DNA of 64,000 nucleotides, from positions 62,001 through 126,000 of the forward strand of contig NZ_QKTV01000006.1 in assembly GCF_003362725.1 (NCBI RefSeq). The letters are read 5' to 3'. The position numbers and the translations under genes were made by a program. The notes under the pieces were generated by a model. The model searched no databases. It was not told where the DNA came from and worked only from the letters and a program-made list of their open reading frames with translations. Positions 63,966-64,000 of this stretch are shown one piece after another. The DNA comes from Winogradskyella aurantiaca (GTDB lineage Bacteria; Bacteroidota; Bacteroidia; Flavobacteriales; Flavobacteriaceae). Within the stretch, counting starts at the first letter, position 1. Each line of letters opens with the position of its first letter.

Positions 63966-64000
63966 ATGAAATATCTATATACCTTTTTAACCTTGTTTTT
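63966..64000 (+). CDS. Start of a secreted-protein gene, cut by window edge
   Basis: ATG at 63966 opens MKYLYTFLTLFF, the beginning of a signal peptide, with AATTTG-like promoter sequence (63937-63944, one mismatch to TAnnTTTG) upstream. Nothing more can be said. Confidence 0.6.
   Translation, partial: MKYLYTFLTLF

Noticed and set aside
1-64000. Search by eye for CRISPR arrays, IS ends, prophage or toxin-antitoxin genes
   Set aside because: No spaced short repeats of array type, no transposase or integrase motifs, and no paired TA genes found.

Overview
The window looks like a chromosomal segment from a marine-type member of the Flavobacteriaceae (Bacteroidota). This rests on the low GC content, TAnnTTTG-type -7 promoter boxes, the near absence of Shine-Dalgarno sequences, C-terminal type IX secretion (T9SS) sorting domains, many SusC-era style lipoprotein and beta-barrel genes, and the typical gene neighbourhoods rplM-rpsI-rpsB-tsf, pyrH-frr and exbB-exbD-exbD. 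I see no rRNA, no CRISPR array, no insertion sequence and no prophage. Most of the window is core genome.

Left end (1-9.3 kb): a glycan-catabolic block. A GH20 beta-hexosaminidase lipoprotein (cut by the left edge) is divergent from an operon of a GH92 alpha-mannosidase lipoprotein, a FucP/NagP-like sugar permease and a glycosylasparaginase. Together these could dismantle high-mannose N-glycans down to the GlcNAc-Asn link. An aldehyde dehydrogenase gene converges on them with interlocked stop codons.

9.3-21.6 kb: a pair of perfect 31-bp direct repeats, a small basic secreted protein, polA, a DUF2490 barrel, sua5, then a run of poorly characterised envelope genes (beta-barrel, DUF3179 lipoprotein, T9SS-exported propeller-like protein, FadL-like protein, DUF2092, and a very repetitive Arg/Ser/Asn-rich DUF6515 protein). 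21.7-33.3 kb: translation and housekeeping genes (rplM, rpsI, rpsB, tsf, pyrH, frr, asnS), an MMPL/RND exporter, rpoN and a degenerate PAP2-like membrane protein.

33.3-46 kb, mostly minus strand: an ExbB/ExbD energiser cluster with an outer-membrane barrel, tRNA-Ser(GGA), ansA, tatD, a divergent retropepsin plus NarL-type regulator pair followed by a 461-bp region that carries dyads and an unlisted 35-codon membrane ORF, then sucB-sucA and a polyprenyl synthase. 46-52.8 kb: a self-contained TetR-TolC-MFP-RND efflux operon. 52.9-64 kb: aspS, a ClC-family protein lacking the gating glutamate, a cold-shock protein, tadA, a large T9SS-exported M36 metallopeptidase, dxs, a small membrane ORF, and a dGTPase-like gene.

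I found no clear new defence or mobile system. The most interesting points are the gate-less ClC, the retropepsin/response-regulator/dyad/small-ORF locus, the 31-bp repeats with a third partial copy 53 kb away, the compact N-glycan locus, and promoter boxes placed only 4 nt before several start codons.
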